A DNA stretch of 64,000 bases from Halosimplex aquaticum (lineage in GTDB: Archaea > Halobacteriota > Halobacteria > Halobacteriales > Haloarculaceae), in contig NZ_CP118158.1 in NCBI RefSeq assembly GCF_028747785.1, positions 4,278,001-4,342,000 of the forward strand. The letters run 5' to 3'. The translations under genes and the position numbers were made by a program. Of the stretch, positions 35,401-44,642 are shown piece by piece. A model generated the notes under the pieces. It was given only the letters and a program-made list of their open reading frames with translations, had not been told where the DNA came from and did not search any database. The stretch's first letter is position 1. Each line of letters starts with the position of its first letter.

Positions 35401-35407
35401 TCTCGCC

Positions 35408-35608
35408 ATGATGGTCCCGGTCCGGTGTTTCACGTGTGGTAACGTCGTCGGCGAGCACTGGGAGGAGTTCAAGGCTCGCACCCGCGAAGCCGACGAGCCA
35501 GAGGATCCGGAGAAGGTCCTCGACGAGCTCGGCGTCGAACGGCACTGCTGCCGGCGGATGCTCGTCTCGCACAAGGACCTGGTCGACATCGTCGCACCCT
35601 ATCAATGA
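35408..35608 (+). CDS. rpoN: DNA-directed RNA polymerase subunit N
   Basis: A 66-residue Rpb10-like zinc subunit. The zinc ligands are C-F-T-C-G near the start and H-C-C-R-R-M (about residues 47-52). The double ATG start (M-M-V-P-V) is how this protein is known in the Haloarcula cluster (OrfMMV). It overlaps rpoK by four bases. Confidence 0.95.
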   Translation: MMVPVRCFTCGNVVGEHWEEFKARTREADEPEDPEKVLDELGVERHCCRRMLVSHKDLVDIVAPYQ

Positions 35609-35784
35609 GTCAGTCGTACAACCGCTACGAGAAAGCACGCATCATCGGCGCGCGAGCGCTGCAGGTGGCCTACGGGGCGCCGGTCCTCGTCGACAGCGAG
35701 CAGACCCAGCCCATCCTGATCGCCGCCGAGGAGTACGACTCCGGCGTGCTGCCATTCACCGTCCGGCGGGGTGAGGACGCGTGA
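35605..35784 (+). CDS. rpoK: DNA-directed RNA polymerase subunit K
   Basis: A 59-residue Rpb6/omega-like subunit, translated by me from ATG 35605 (overlapping the rpoN stop) to TGA 35782-35784. It shows the family pattern [16 protein letters not shown] and a C-terminal L-P-F-T-V-R-R. The stop overlaps the enolase GTG start. Confidence 0.94.
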   Translation: MSQSYNRYEKARIIGARALQVAYGAPVLVDSEQTQPILIAAEEYDSGVLPFTVRRGEDA

Positions 35785-36986
35785 CGCTCGTCACCGACGT
35801 CCGTCTGCGCCGGGTGCTCGACTCGCGGGGCAACCCGACGGTCGAGGCCGACGTGCTGACCGAGGAGGGCGGCTTCGGCCGCGCGGCCGCACCGAGCGGT
35901 GCTTCCACGGGCGAGTACGAGGCCATCGAACTGCCGGCCAGCGAGGCCATCGCGAAGGCCCGCGAGGACGCGGTGCCCCGACTCGTCGGGGAGGTCCACG
36001 CGGGCAACCAGCGCGAGGTCGACGCGGCGCTGCACGCGGCCGACGGCACCGACGACTTCTCGTCGATCGGCGCCAACAGCGCGGTCGCCATCTCGATGGC
36101 GGCCGCGAAGGCCGGCGCGAGCGTGGCCGGGATGCCGCTGTACCAGCACCTCGGAGGTACCTTCCGGGGCAACTCCTTCCCGATCCCGCTCGGGAACGTC
36201 GTCGGCGGCGGCGAACACGCCGCGGACGCGACGGACATCCAGGAGTTCCTCTCGGTGCCGGTCGGCGCGCCGTCGGTCTCGGAGGCCATCTTCGCCAACG
36301 CGGCGGTCCACCAGAAGGTCCACGACATCCTGATCGACCGGGACGTCCCCAGCGGCAAGGGGGACGAGGGCGCGTGGGCGCCCTCCATCGACGACGCGGA
36401 AGCGTTCGAGATCATGGACGAGGCGACCAAAGCGGTCGCCGACGAGGTCGGCTTCGAGATCCGCTTCGGGCTGGACGTGGCCGCGGCGGAGATGTACGAC
36501 GAGGACGAGGGCGGCTACGTCTACTCCGACCGCGTGCGCTCCACCGAGGAGCAGGTCGAGTACATCGCCGACCTCGTGCGCGAGTACGACCTCAAGTACG
36601 TCGAGGACCCGCTCGACGAGGACGACTACGAGGGCTTCGCCGACCTCACCGAGCAGGTCGGCGACCGGACCCTGGTCTGTGGCGACGACCTGTTCGTGAC
36701 CAACACCGGCCGGCTGGGTGACGGCATCCAGCAGGGCGCGGCCAACAGCATCCTGATCAAGCCGAACCAGATCGGGACGCTGTCGGACGCGTTCGACGCC
36801 ATCGAACTGGCGGTCGAGAACGCCTACGGCCACGTGGTCTCCCACCGGAGCGGCGAGACGGAGGACACCACGATCGCACACCTCGCCGTCGCGACCGACG
36901 CCCCGTTCATCAAGACGGGCGCGGTCGGCGGCGAGCGCACCGCAAAGCTGAACGAACTCATCCGAATCGAGGACAACGCAGTATGA
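35781..36986 (+). CDS. eno: Enolase (phosphopyruvate hydratase)
   Basis: A 401-residue glycolytic/gluconeogenic enzyme converting 2-phosphoglycerate to phosphoenolpyruvate. Seen: [11 protein letters not shown] near the N-terminus, G-A-S-T-G-E-Y-E, the catalytic-region [10 protein letters not shown] (about residues 328-337), and the C-terminal [12 protein letters not shown] start in a GTGA overlap with rpoK. Its place inside the ribosomal/RNA polymerase cluster is the classic halophile order. Confidence 0.96.
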   Translation: MTLVTDVRLRRVLDSRGNPTVEADVLTEEGGFGRAAAPSGASTGEYEAIELPASEAIAKAREDAVPRLVGEVHAGNQREVDAALHAADGTDDFSSIGANSAVAISMAAAKAGASVAGMPLYQHLGGTFRGNSFPIPLGNVVGGGEHAADATDIQEFLSVPVGAPSVSEAIFANAAVHQKVHDILIDRDVPSGKGDEGAWAPSIDDAEAFEIMDEATKAVADEVGFEIRFGLDVAAAEMYDEDEGGYVYSDRVRSTEEQVEYIADLVREYDLKYVEDPLDEDDYEGFADLTEQVGDRTLVCGDDLFVTNTGRLGDGIQQGAANSILIKPNQIGTLSDAFDAIELAVENAYGHVVSHRSGETEDTTIAHLAVATDAPFIKTGAVGGERTAKLNELIRIEDNAV

Positions 36987-37765
36987 GCGGAAACGAAAAC
37001 GAAGGCCTCGACGCCGCGGAATCCGACGTCGACCCCGAGGTCGACGAGGAAGAAGCGGCCACCGAGGCAGAGACTGAGGAATCGGCCGCTGGGGCCGACG
37101 ACGTGGCCGAGGAAGTCGAAGACGAGGCGGCCGACGAGGCCGACGAGGGGCCGGCCCTCGACGAGGACGTCATGCCCGACGACGAGGCAGACCTCCTCAT
37201 CCCCGTCGAGGACTACCTCGCGGCAGGCGCCCACATCGGTACCCAGCAGAAAACCAAGGACATGGAGCGGTTCATCCACCGCGTCCGGACGGACGGGCTG
37301 TACGTGCTCGACGTGAGCATGACGGACAAGCGCATCCGGACGGCCGCGGACTTCCTGGCGAACTACGACCCCGAGCAGATCCTCGTGGCGTCGTCGCGCC
37401 AGTACGGTCGCTTCCCGGCCGAGAAGTTCGCCGACGCCGTGGGCGCCCGCGCCCGCACCGGCCGCTTCATCCCGGGCACGCTGACCAACCCCGACTACGA
37501 GGGGTACATCGAGCCGGACGTCGTGGTCGTCACCGACCCCATCGGCGACGCCCAGGCCGTCAAGGAGGCCATCACCGTCGGCATCCCGGTCATCGCGATG
37601 TGCGACTCCAACAACCAGACGTCCAACGTGGACCTGGTCGTCCCGACCAACAACAAGGGTCGCAAGGCCCTGTCGGTCGTCTACTGGCTGCTGGCCAACG
37701 AGACGCTGGACCGGCGCGGCGCCGAGCCCAGCTACTCGCTCGACGACTTCGAGACCGAGATTTAA
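36983..37765 (+). CDS. rpsB: 30S ribosomal protein S2
   Basis: A 260-residue S2. The first 60 or so residues are an extremely acidic extension (Asp/Glu/Ala), a halophile feature. The S2 core begins about residue 70 with [15 protein letters not shown], then Y-V-L-D-V, and [10 protein letters not shown]. Its ATG overlaps the enolase stop by four bases. It ends the cluster; a weak T4 tract follows within 20 bases of the stop. Confidence 0.95.
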   Translation: MSGNENEGLDAAESDVDPEVDEEEAATEAETEESAAGADDVAEEVEDEAADEADEGPALDEDVMPDDEADLLIPVEDYLAAGAHIGTQQKTKDMERFIHRVRTDGLYVLDVSMTDKRIRTAADFLANYDPEQILVASSRQYGRFPAEKFADAVGARARTGRFIPGTLTNPDYEGYIEPDVVVVTDPIGDAQAVKEAITVGIPVIAMCDSNNQTSNVDLVVPTNNKGRKALSVVYWLLANETLDRRGAEPSYSLDDFETEI

Positions 37766-37929
37766 CGGCCGCTTTTCCGAATTTCCGGTCTCGCAGACTA
37801 CCCATCGAACAGCGACGCGACTCGCCGATCGTTCGCGGCCGCGAACTGTCGACGGTCACGTCTGGTCTGAACCAGTCGACCGCCGACGGCCGCGCAAGCT
37901 ATTACCGCGCGCAGTCCCGAGAGCGTGGC

Positions 37930-39528
37930 ATGGACAGCCGTGACAGCGCGGCGTTCCGGTGGGGCGCGACGGCGGTGGTGTGGCTGCTCGGAATCTTCGC
38001 GGTCGCGCCGCTCGTGGGCGGGCACCCGATCGCGGTCGCCGCGCAGGTCGTGATCGAGGTCGCACCGGGCCCGGTCGCGACGGTGGCCATCGAGACGCTC
38101 GGCGGGCTGGCGCAGCCGGCGCTGATGGCCGGGATCGGGATCCTCGCGGTCGCTACCGCGGCCGGGATCGCCGCCTTCGCCGAGGGCTACGGGACGAACC
38201 GCCGCCAGCAGCGGCTGCTCGTCCGTGCGGTGACTGTGGTCGTCGTGGTACTCACCGCGGCGGGCTTTCGCGCGGCGGGCGACGGGATCGTCTGGCGGTG
38301 GACGCTCGCGACGGCGATCGCGCTCGCGGGGCCGGCGCTCCTCCGCGTCTTCCGCGAGGGAGGACGGCCGACCGTCGGCCGACGACGCACGCTCCGGAAC
38401 CTCGGCGGCGCCGCGGGCGTCGCGGTCGGCGGCGGACTCGCGGCGCGCTCTATCGGCGGCACGCGGACAGGCGAGGGTCCCGACCCCGGCGAGTCGCTCG
38501 ACGCGGTCGCCGAGAAGCGCGCGGGGACGACCACCCCTGACTCGGGTTCGGCGGCGACGCCAGTCGCCGACCGGGGCGCCGTCGAGAACCGTCGAGAGGT
38601 AGAGAACGTGGTGGTCTCGGTCGCCGACACCAACGCCGACTTCGGCTACGAGTTCACGGGGATGCCCGCGGCGGTCGGGAGCGCCGACGATCACTACGTC
38701 GTCGACAAGGCCGTCTCGAACCCGAACGTCGATGCGGGGCGGTGGTCGCTGTCGGTCCGCGGCGCCGTCGCGGAGCCGTTCGAACTCGATCTCTCGGCGC
38801 TCCTCACCCACGCCGCGGCTCGCGACATGACCGTCACGACGGCCTGTATCTCCAACGTCGTCGGCGGCGACCTCATCAGCACAGCCGAGTGGCGAGCGGT
38901 GCCGGTCCGCGCGTTGCTGGCGGAAGCGGGCGTCGCCGACGGGGCCGTCGACGTCGTGACGCGGGCGGCCGACGGCTACACCGAGGCGATCCCGTGGGAG
39001 GTCGTCCGCGACCGCGAGGACGTGGTCCTCGCCGTCGGGATGGACGGGCGGACCCTCCCGAAAGCACACGGCTTCCCGGCGCGCCTGTTGATCCCCGGCC
39101 GGTACGGCATGAAGTCGACCAAGTGGGTCGAGGCGATCGAGGTCAGCACCGGCGACCACGAGGGGTACTGGGAGGCCCGCGGCTGGGTCGAGGAAGCGGT
39201 CGTCAACACCCTCTCGTCCGTCCGCGCGGTCCAGCGCCGCGGCGACCGGGTGGCCGTCGGCGGGGTGGCTTACGCCGGCCGCCGCGGGATCGACCGCGTC
39301 GAGGTGAGCCTCGACGGGGGCGACTCGTGGGCGGACGCGGCCCTCGAAGATCCGCCCTCCACCCACGCGTGGCGGCGCTTCCGGCTGGTCGCCGAGTCGC
39401 CCGACTCCGGGCCGAAAGACGTCGTGGTCCGCGCGACCGACGGCGAGGGGAACCGCCAGACCCGCGAGGAGACCGGTCCTCATCCCGGGGGATCGACGGG
39501 GTGGCACGGCGTGACCGTCTCGCTGTGA
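37930..39528 (+). CDS. Membrane-anchored molybdopterin oxidoreductase (sulfite oxidase family)
   Basis: A 532-residue protein. The N-terminal 150 residues hold four predicted spans, followed by a twin-arginine-like R-R-R-T-L-R-N-L-G-G-A-A-G segment, a polar linker, and a sulfite-oxidase fold (about residues 230-440). The molybdenum ligand is C306 in T-T-A-C-I-S-N with V-V-G-G after it. G-R-Y-G-M-K-S-T-K-W-V is also diagnostic. A C-terminal Mo-co dimerisation domain follows (V-E-V-S-L-D-G-G-D-S-W). ATG 37930 starts just before the first span. The catalytic domain should lie outside the membrane. The substrate is unknown. Confidence 0.88.
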   Translation: MDSRDSAAFRWGATAVVWLLGIFAVAPLVGGHPIAVAAQVVIEVAPGPVATVAIETLGGLAQPALMAGIGILAVATAAGIAAFAEGYGTNRRQQRLLVRAVTVVVVVLTAAGFRAAGDGIVWRWTLATAIALAGPALLRVFREGGRPTVGRRRTLRNLGGAAGVAVGGGLAARSIGGTRTGEGPDPGESLDAVAEKRAGTTTPDSGSAATPVADRGAVENRREVENVVVSVADTNADFGYEFTGMPAAVGSADDHYVVDKAVSNPNVDAGRWSLSVRGAVAEPFELDLSALLTHAAARDMTVTTACISNVVGGDLISTAEWRAVPVRALLAEAGVADGAVDVVTRAADGYTEAIPWEVVRDREDVVLAVGMDGRTLPKAHGFPARLLIPGRYGMKSTKWVEAIEVSTGDHEGYWEARGWVEEAVVNTLSSVRAVQRRGDRVAVGGVAYAGRRGIDRVEVSLDGGDSWADAALEDPPSTHAWRRFRLVAESPDSGPKDVVVRATDGEGNRQTREETGPHPGGSTGWHGVTVSL

Positions 39529-39604
39529 GGGTCACGCCGCCGCGGGCGCACTACCTGTCGAACAGAGTAGCAGTTTTAAGCCCCCAGTGGGTCAACGAGT
39601 GGAC

Positions 39605-39985
39605 ATGGACGAAGGAAACACCTTCCTCAACGCACTCGTGGGCGCGGTCGTGACAGCAGTTTCCGCGAGCTTCATCCCCTTCTCCCCGGTGTTAGGCGGG
39701 GCGCTGGCGGGCTACTTCCAGGGCGGCACTCGTTCGGACGGGCTGAAAGTCGGTGCCATCTCGGGCGCCATCGCGCTCGTCCCGGTGGTCGCCGTCCTAT
39801 TCCTAGTCCTCAGCTTCCTCGGATTCGTCTCCGTCGGGAGCGGTGAGGGCGTGTTCCCCTTCGCTATCGGCGGGGTGATCGTGGTGTTCGTCTTCGTGGC
39901 GCTGGCCGTCTACACCGTCGGACTGAGCGCGCTCGGCGGCTGGATCGGCAACTACGTCAAGTACGACACCGACGTCGACCTCTGA
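39605..39985 (+). CDS. DUF5518 membrane protein
   Basis: A 126-residue protein with four predicted spans and a glycine-rich G-G-A-L-A-G-Y-F-Q-G-G segment typical of DUF5518. Start ATG 39605 is preceded by a TATA-like TTTTAAG about 30 bases upstream. The next gene, three bases later, encodes a related protein, so they look like a tandem duplication. Confidence 0.75.
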   Translation: MDEGNTFLNALVGAVVTAVSASFIPFSPVLGGALAGYFQGGTRSDGLKVGAISGAIALVPVVAVLFLVLSFLGFVSVGSGEGVFPFAIGGVIVVFVFVALAVYTVGLSALGGWIGNYVKYDTDVDL

Positions 39986-39988
39986 CCC

Positions 39989-40441
39989 ATGGCGACCGGT
40001 CGGGGCGACGACGGTGACCGCTCCGGCCCGGAGACGCTCGAACCGACTGCCGACCACGCTCGCAGCGGCCCGCTGTGGGACGCCGGCCACGGTGCACTCC
40101 TCGCACTCGCTCTCTCGGTGATACCGTTCTCGCCGGTCGCCGGGGGCGCCGCGGCCGCGTTCCGCGGAGAGACCGGGTATCCCGGCGGGATCGGTCTGGG
40201 GCTGCTCGCCGGCGTCTTCGCGTCCCTCCCGCTCGCGCTCGTGCTGGTGCCCGCGCTCCGGGTGGTCGCGTGGCTCGGGGTGGGCATCTCGCCGTCCTCC
40301 CCCGCGTACGGTCTCTTCCTCGGTCTCGTCGCGGCGCTGTTCCTGGCGTACACGGTCGGGCTGTCCGCAGTCGGTGGAGCTGTGGGCGTCTGGGCCCGCC
40401 GACACACCGACTGGAACCTCGATCCGGGTCGCTGGCTGTAG
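39989..40441 (+). CDS. DUF5518-like membrane protein
   Basis: A 150-residue protein: polar N-terminus (about 35 residues), then four spans with S-V-I-P-F-S-P-V-A-G-G-A-A-A-A-F-R-G-E, which parallels I-P-F-S-P-V-L-G-G-A-L-A-G-Y-F-Q-G in the gene before. The two C-termini also match (Y-T-V-G-L-S-A-V-G-G versus Y-T-V-G-L-S-A-L-G-G). Likely a diverged duplicate, perhaps forming a hetero-oligomer. Confidence 0.72.
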   Translation: MATGRGDDGDRSGPETLEPTADHARSGPLWDAGHGALLALALSVIPFSPVAGGAAAAFRGETGYPGGIGLGLLAGVFASLPLALVLVPALRVVAWLGVGISPSSPAYGLFLGLVAALFLAYTVGLSAVGGAVGVWARRHTDWNLDPGRWL

Positions 40442-40489
40442 CGTCGGCGTTCGGAAACCCCTAACTCCCCGCGGGTGCGAGAGGCGGGC

Positions 40490-41473
40490 ATGATTACCGC
40501 GAGCGCTCCCGGGAAGGTCTACCTCTTCGGGGAGCACGCAGTGGTGTACGGCGAGCCGGCGGTGCCCTGCGCCATCGACCGCCGGGCGCGGGTGACGGTG
40601 GACGAACGCGACGACGACCACCTGCGAGTCCACGCCGAGGACCTCAGCCTCGACGGCTTCACTGTCGAGTACGGGGGATCGACCGACACTGACCCCGACG
40701 TGGACGTCTCGCAGTCGCTCGTGGAGGCCGCGACGGGGTACGTCGACGCCGCGGTCGAACAGGCTCGCGAGGCCGCCGGCGCGCCGCGGGCCGGGTTCGA
40801 CATCACCATCGAGAGCGACATCCCGCTCGGCGCGGGGCTGGGCTCGTCCGCGGCCGTCACGGCCGCCGGCATCCTCGCGGCGACGCGCGAACTCGGTGCC
40901 GACCTCTCCGCGGCGGACGTGGCCGAGCGGGCGTACAAGGCGGAACTGGCCGTCCAGGAGGGCAACGCCTCCCGGGCGGACACCTTCTGCTCGGCGACCG
41001 GGGGCGCGGTCCGCGTCGAGGGCGACGACTGCCGGTCGCTCGACGCGCCGGAGCTCTCGCTCGTGGTCGGCTTCGACGGCGGCGCCGGCGACACGGGCGC
41101 GCTCGTCGGCGGCGTCCGGGAACTCAAAGACCAGTACGACTTCGCCGCCGACACCGTGGCGGCCATCGGCGACCTCGTGCGAGTGGGCGAGGACGCGCTC
41201 GCGGCCGGCGACCTCGACGAACTCGGCGAGCTGATGGACTTCAACCACGGACTGCTGTCGGCGCTGGGCGTCTCCTCGCGGTCGCTTGACTCGATGGTGT
41301 GGGCGGCCAGGGACGCCGGCGCGCTCGGCGCGAAGCTCACGGGCGCCGGCGGCGGCGGCTGCGTCGTCGCGCTCGACGAGAGCGAGGAGACCGAGACGGC
41401 GCTCCGGTACCTCCCCGGCTGCGAGGAGACGTTCCGCGCCGAGCTGGACACCGAAGGGGTCCGCGTCGAATGA
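40490..41473 (+). CDS. mvk: Mevalonate kinase
   Basis: A 327-residue GHMP kinase that phosphorylates mevalonate in archaeal isoprenoid (lipid) synthesis. Motif 1: A-P-G-K-V-Y-L-F-G-E-H-A-V-V-Y-G at residues 6-21. Motif 2: the ATP loop P-L-G-A-G-L-G-S-S-A-A-V (about 114-125). Motif 3: K-L-T-G-A-G-G-G-G-C near the end. ATG 40490 is chosen over an in-frame start 15 bases upstream because the family begins right at motif 1. It overlaps the IPK gene by four bases. Confidence 0.95.
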   Translation: MITASAPGKVYLFGEHAVVYGEPAVPCAIDRRARVTVDERDDDHLRVHAEDLSLDGFTVEYGGSTDTDPDVDVSQSLVEAATGYVDAAVEQAREAAGAPRAGFDITIESDIPLGAGLGSSAAVTAAGILAATRELGADLSAADVAERAYKAELAVQEGNASRADTFCSATGGAVRVEGDDCRSLDAPELSLVVGFDGGAGDTGALVGGVRELKDQYDFAADTVAAIGDLVRVGEDALAAGDLDELGELMDFNHGLLSALGVSSRSLDSMVWAARDAGALGAKLTGAGGGGCVVALDESEETETALRYLPGCEETFRAELDTEGVRVE

Positions 41474-42210
41474 CGACCGTCCTGAAGCTCGGCGGCAGCG
41501 TCGTCACCGAGAAGGACACGCCGGAGACCGTCGACGACGACGCGCTCGCGCGGGCCGCGTCGGCCGTCGCGGCCCACGAGGGCGACCTGGTTCTCGTCCA
41601 CGGCGGCGGGAGCTTCGGTCACCACGCCGCCGCCGAGCGGGGCGTCAGCACGGCGGAGGGGACGCGTTCGGCCGCGGACGCGGTCGCGATCCACGACGCG
41701 ATGGGCCGATTGAACGGCGCGGTCCTCGACGCCCTGCACGCCGAGGGAGTCGAAGCGCTCCCGGTCCGCCCGCTGTCGGTCGCCAGCCGCGACGCCGCGG
41801 GTGCGCTCTCGCTCCCGACCGGCAGCGTCGCGACGATGCTGGAGGAAGGGTTCACGCCGGTGCTCCACGGCGACGGCGTCGCGCAGGCGGGCTCGGGCGT
41901 GACGATAACGAGCGGCGACGACCTCGTCGTCGCGCTCGCCCGCGAGCTGGCGGTCGACCGCGTGGGGTTGTGTTCGACGGTCCCCGGCGTCCTCGATTCG
42001 TCGGGCGAGGTGATCGACCGGATCGAACGGTTCTCGGACGTGGCCGACGCGGTGGGAGACAGCGACGCGACGGACGTGACCGGCGGGATGGCCGCCAAGG
42101 TAGAGAAACTGCTGGCGCTGTCGGCGCCGGCGCACGTCTTCGGCCCGGACGGGCTGTCGGCGTTTCTCGCCGGGGAGTCCCCCGGAACGGTCGTGGCCGG
42201 CCGGGAGTGA
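41470..42210 (+). CDS. Isopentenyl phosphate kinase
   Basis: A 246-residue amino-acid-kinase-fold enzyme that phosphorylates isopentenyl phosphate to IPP in the archaeal mevalonate route. Seen: L-K-L-G-G-S-V-V-T-E-K (residues 5-15), H-G-G-G-S-F-G-H-H with the catalytic histidine special to IPK, and D-V-T-G-G-M-A-A-K-V. The start overlaps the mevalonate kinase stop (ATGA), so two steps of one pathway are co-translated; the prenyl synthase at 45991 uses the product. Confidence 0.95.
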   Translation: MTTVLKLGGSVVTEKDTPETVDDDALARAASAVAAHEGDLVLVHGGGSFGHHAAAERGVSTAEGTRSAADAVAIHDAMGRLNGAVLDALHAEGVEALPVRPLSVASRDAAGALSLPTGSVATMLEEGFTPVLHGDGVAQAGSGVTITSGDDLVVALARELAVDRVGLCSTVPGVLDSSGEVIDRIERFSDVADAVGDSDATDVTGGMAAKVEKLLALSAPAHVFGPDGLSAFLAGESPGTVVAGRE

Positions 42211-42366
42211 CGCCGACGCAGCGGTCCGTCGGTTGAGAGAACACCCACCGGCCGTGGCGCCGGTCGGGGGCGCGCACTCACGTCGGCCGCTGTGCGGGTC
42301 GAGGACGGCCGCTTTTGACACCGAACCGTCGTAACCTATTAGGCCGGGCTATGCAATGAGAGTGAT

Positions 42367-44361
42367 ATGACATCGGTCCCCCGTCGAGAGGCGTTTCGAT
42401 ACGGGTTCTACCTCTTCTCGTACTGGCTCGTACTGGTTGCCGTCTGCGGTGCGCTGGTCGCCGGCGGCGGCTGGTTGCTCTCGGAGCAGGTCAAAAACGG
42501 GAGCGTCAGCGGGAACGAGGACGGAGCGCTCGCGGCCGCCGGCGGGTTCGCCGCGGTGCTGGGCGTCCTCGTCTTCGGCGCCGGACAGACCGGCATCGCC
42601 TACAAGCTCGTCGCCGACGGGGCGATGGCCGGCGTGACGCGCGCCGTGCCGACGGGTCCGGCCTCCGAGGCGGACGGCGAGGCGGAAGACGCCGCCCAGG
42701 ACGACGCGGACGGCGATACCGTCGCGGCCGGCGCCGCGGACACGGACGGCGATCCGATCCAGCCGAGCGGTGCGGAGGACTCCCGGCCCGAGCGGCCGGA
42801 TCCCGAACCCCGGACGCCGCGCGAATCCACGGCGCGGACCGGGCCGCCCCCCGCGGAACGATCGGAGACGGCGGGACCGTCGGCCGGCGAGGACCCGTCG
42901 GAGACAGCGGGACCGTCCGCCGACGAAGCGCCGTCGGAGGCGGAACCGGCGACGGACGATGCGGCCCCCACAGCGGGCGCAGTGGTTCGCGGCGGAGCAA
43001 CGGACGAATCGTCGGGTCACGACGAGGCGGCGGCCGATGCGTCCGCTCCCGGGGTGAACGAGGAGCACCGGGACGCGCCGGGCATCGAACCCGACGAGAC
43101 GACCGACGGCCAGGCCGCGAGCGCCGCCACCGGGCCGACCGACCCCGCGGGCGAGGGCGAGACGGACGAACCCGGGGATCCGCTGGATCCGGGGAGCGAA
43201 CCGGCCCGGGACGGCGTTTCAGGAGCGAGCGAGCCGTCGACCGGTGGACCCGAACCGTCGACCGAACAGACGGCGGGCGCCGGTTCGACGAGAGATTCGG
43301 CCGACGGCGATTCGACCGGCGACGCGGCGGGAGACGACGGTCTGGTCGACAGTGACGCGGGAGCCGACGGTACGGCCGTCGACGCGACGGACGCCGATTC
43401 CGGGACCGACGTCCCGGCGGACGACGGTTCGGCGGACGGGGAGTCGGTCGCATCACCCGAGGACGTCGCGAGCGACAGCGACATCGCGGAGGAACTGGGA
43501 TTCGGGCAGGGCGGCGGTCCGGCCCGTCGCGACGAGACCGACGCCGAAGCGCCACGGACGGACCAAACTGCGGCGGACGACGCCGTCTCGGACGACCCCA
43601 GGGGCGGCTCCGATGAATTCGGACAGGAGGTGGCGAGCGATGACGCTACCCGGGCAGACCCGGATCCGTCCGCCGAGGATTCGGAGGTGTTCGCGGCCGA
43701 ATCGCCCTCGGACACGGACGCAGACGAGCGGTCGGATGCCGGCGCCCGGGGACAGTCCGGCGTCGGCGCCGAGGGTGGCTCGGAGGCGAGTGACGACGGC
43801 GGAGCGGACCCGCTGTCGCCGGACTCCGGTGTCGGCGCGGACCCGCTGGATCCCGGTCCCGACGACGACACGCTCGCGTCGGGCGCGGACGACGGCGACG
43901 ACGGCGACGACGTGTTGACGGCGGACGTCGACGACGACAGCGATCCGCTGGCGTCGGGCGGCGACGACAGCGGCGACCCGCTGCCCGCTGACGACAGCGG
44001 GGAGTCGGATCCGCTGGCGTCCGATACCGGCGGGGAATCCGATCCGTTGGCGCCGAACGCCGACGAGGCGTCCGATCCACTGGCGCCGAGCGGTGGGGAC
44101 GACGACCCACTCGCGCCCGATACCGGGAAGGCGGCTGACCCGCTGGCGCCGGCGACGGACGATCCCTCTGCGAGCGACGACGGAGCGGGAGACGGCTCGT
44201 CCGCCGAGGACGACGGCGAAATCGACGGGAACGCGGAGGAGGTCGACGGGGCTGGAACCGGTTCCGCGGCCGGATTCGCCGGCGACGACGGTGGGGACGG
44301 GGAGGACGACGACGCCGGCGGCTGGACGACGGGGCCGAACCACGTCGGCGAGGGGGAATGA
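42367..44361 (+). CDS. Two-span membrane protein with long acidic repeat tail
   Basis: A 664-residue protein that I do not recognise. N-terminal 90 residues: two spans (about 14-40 and 56-82). The remaining 570 residues are low-complexity, rich in Asp, Glu, Ser, Thr, Gly, Ala and Pro, almost certainly disordered. From residue 480 to 595 a Asp-Pro-Leu motif recurs nine times (A-D-P-L-S-P, S-D-P-L-A-S, S-D-P-L-A-P and similar) at intervals of 9-24 residues. It ends W-T-T-G-P-N-H-V-G-E-G-E. The frame is open throughout with consistent codon use, so it is a real gene. Confidence 0.75.
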   Translation: MTSVPRREAFRYGFYLFSYWLVLVAVCGALVAGGGWLLSEQVKNGSVSGNEDGALAAAGGFAAVLGVLVFGAGQTGIAYKLVADGAMAGVTRAVPTGPASEADGEAEDAAQDDADGDTVAAGAADTDGDPIQPSGAEDSRPERPDPEPRTPRESTARTGPPPAERSETAGPSAGEDPSETAGPSADEAPSEAEPATDDAAPTAGAVVRGGATDESSGHDEAAADASAPGVNEEHRDAPGIEPDETTDGQAASAATGPTDPAGEGETDEPGDPLDPGSEPARDGVSGASEPSTGGPEPSTEQTAGAGSTRDSADGDSTGDAAGDDGLVDSDAGADGTAVDATDADSGTDVPADDGSADGESVASPEDVASDSDIAEELGFGQGGGPARRDETDAEAPRTDQTAADDAVSDDPRGGSDEFGQEVASDDATRADPDPSAEDSEVFAAESPSDTDADERSDAGARGQSGVGAEGGSEASDDGGADPLSPDSGVGADPLDPGPDDDTLASGADDGDDGDDVLTADVDDDSDPLASGGDDSGDPLPADDSGESDPLASDTGGESDPLAPNADEASDPLAPSGGDDDPLAPDTGKAADPLAPATDDPSASDDGAGDGSSAEDDGEIDGNAEEVDGAGTGSAAGFAGDDGGDGEDDDAGGWTTGPNHVGEGE

Positions 44362-44385
44362 CAGGTTTCGGGGACGAGCCGCACG

Positions 44386-44642
44386 CTTTTTAAAACCTCG
44401 CCGTATAGCTAGAGCTAACCGAGTATACGGCCGCCCGGGTCGCAGTTGGGGCGGCCGGCTGACGCATCGGGCGCCGATGCGGACTGGGCTCCGACCGCGC
44501 CGGTGACGCGCGGGCCGCGGGAACGTCTCGCGGCCTGGGCGTCGAGGGACCGGCGCGGCCCGGAGCGTGGCAGTCACGCAAGCGTCCACTGTTCGCCGGT
44601 CGCCACCGCGTCCGCGGGCGAGCCTTCCTCGGAGTGCAAACC
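44386..44642 (+). promoter_or_regulatory. Promoter and structured leader of the RNase J gene
   Basis: CTTTTTAAAA at 44386-44395 is a strong TATA-like box; transcription should start near 44416, leaving a leader of about 225 bases. Inverted repeats seen: CCGTATA/TATACGG (44401-44407, 44424-44430), GGCCGCCC/GGGCGGCC (44429-44436, 44449-44456), and GCATCGG/CCGATGC with a 3-base loop (44464-44470, 44474-44480). No open frame here resembles a protein. A leader this long and folded is unusual in a halophile; an embedded small RNA is also possible. Confidence 0.5.
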
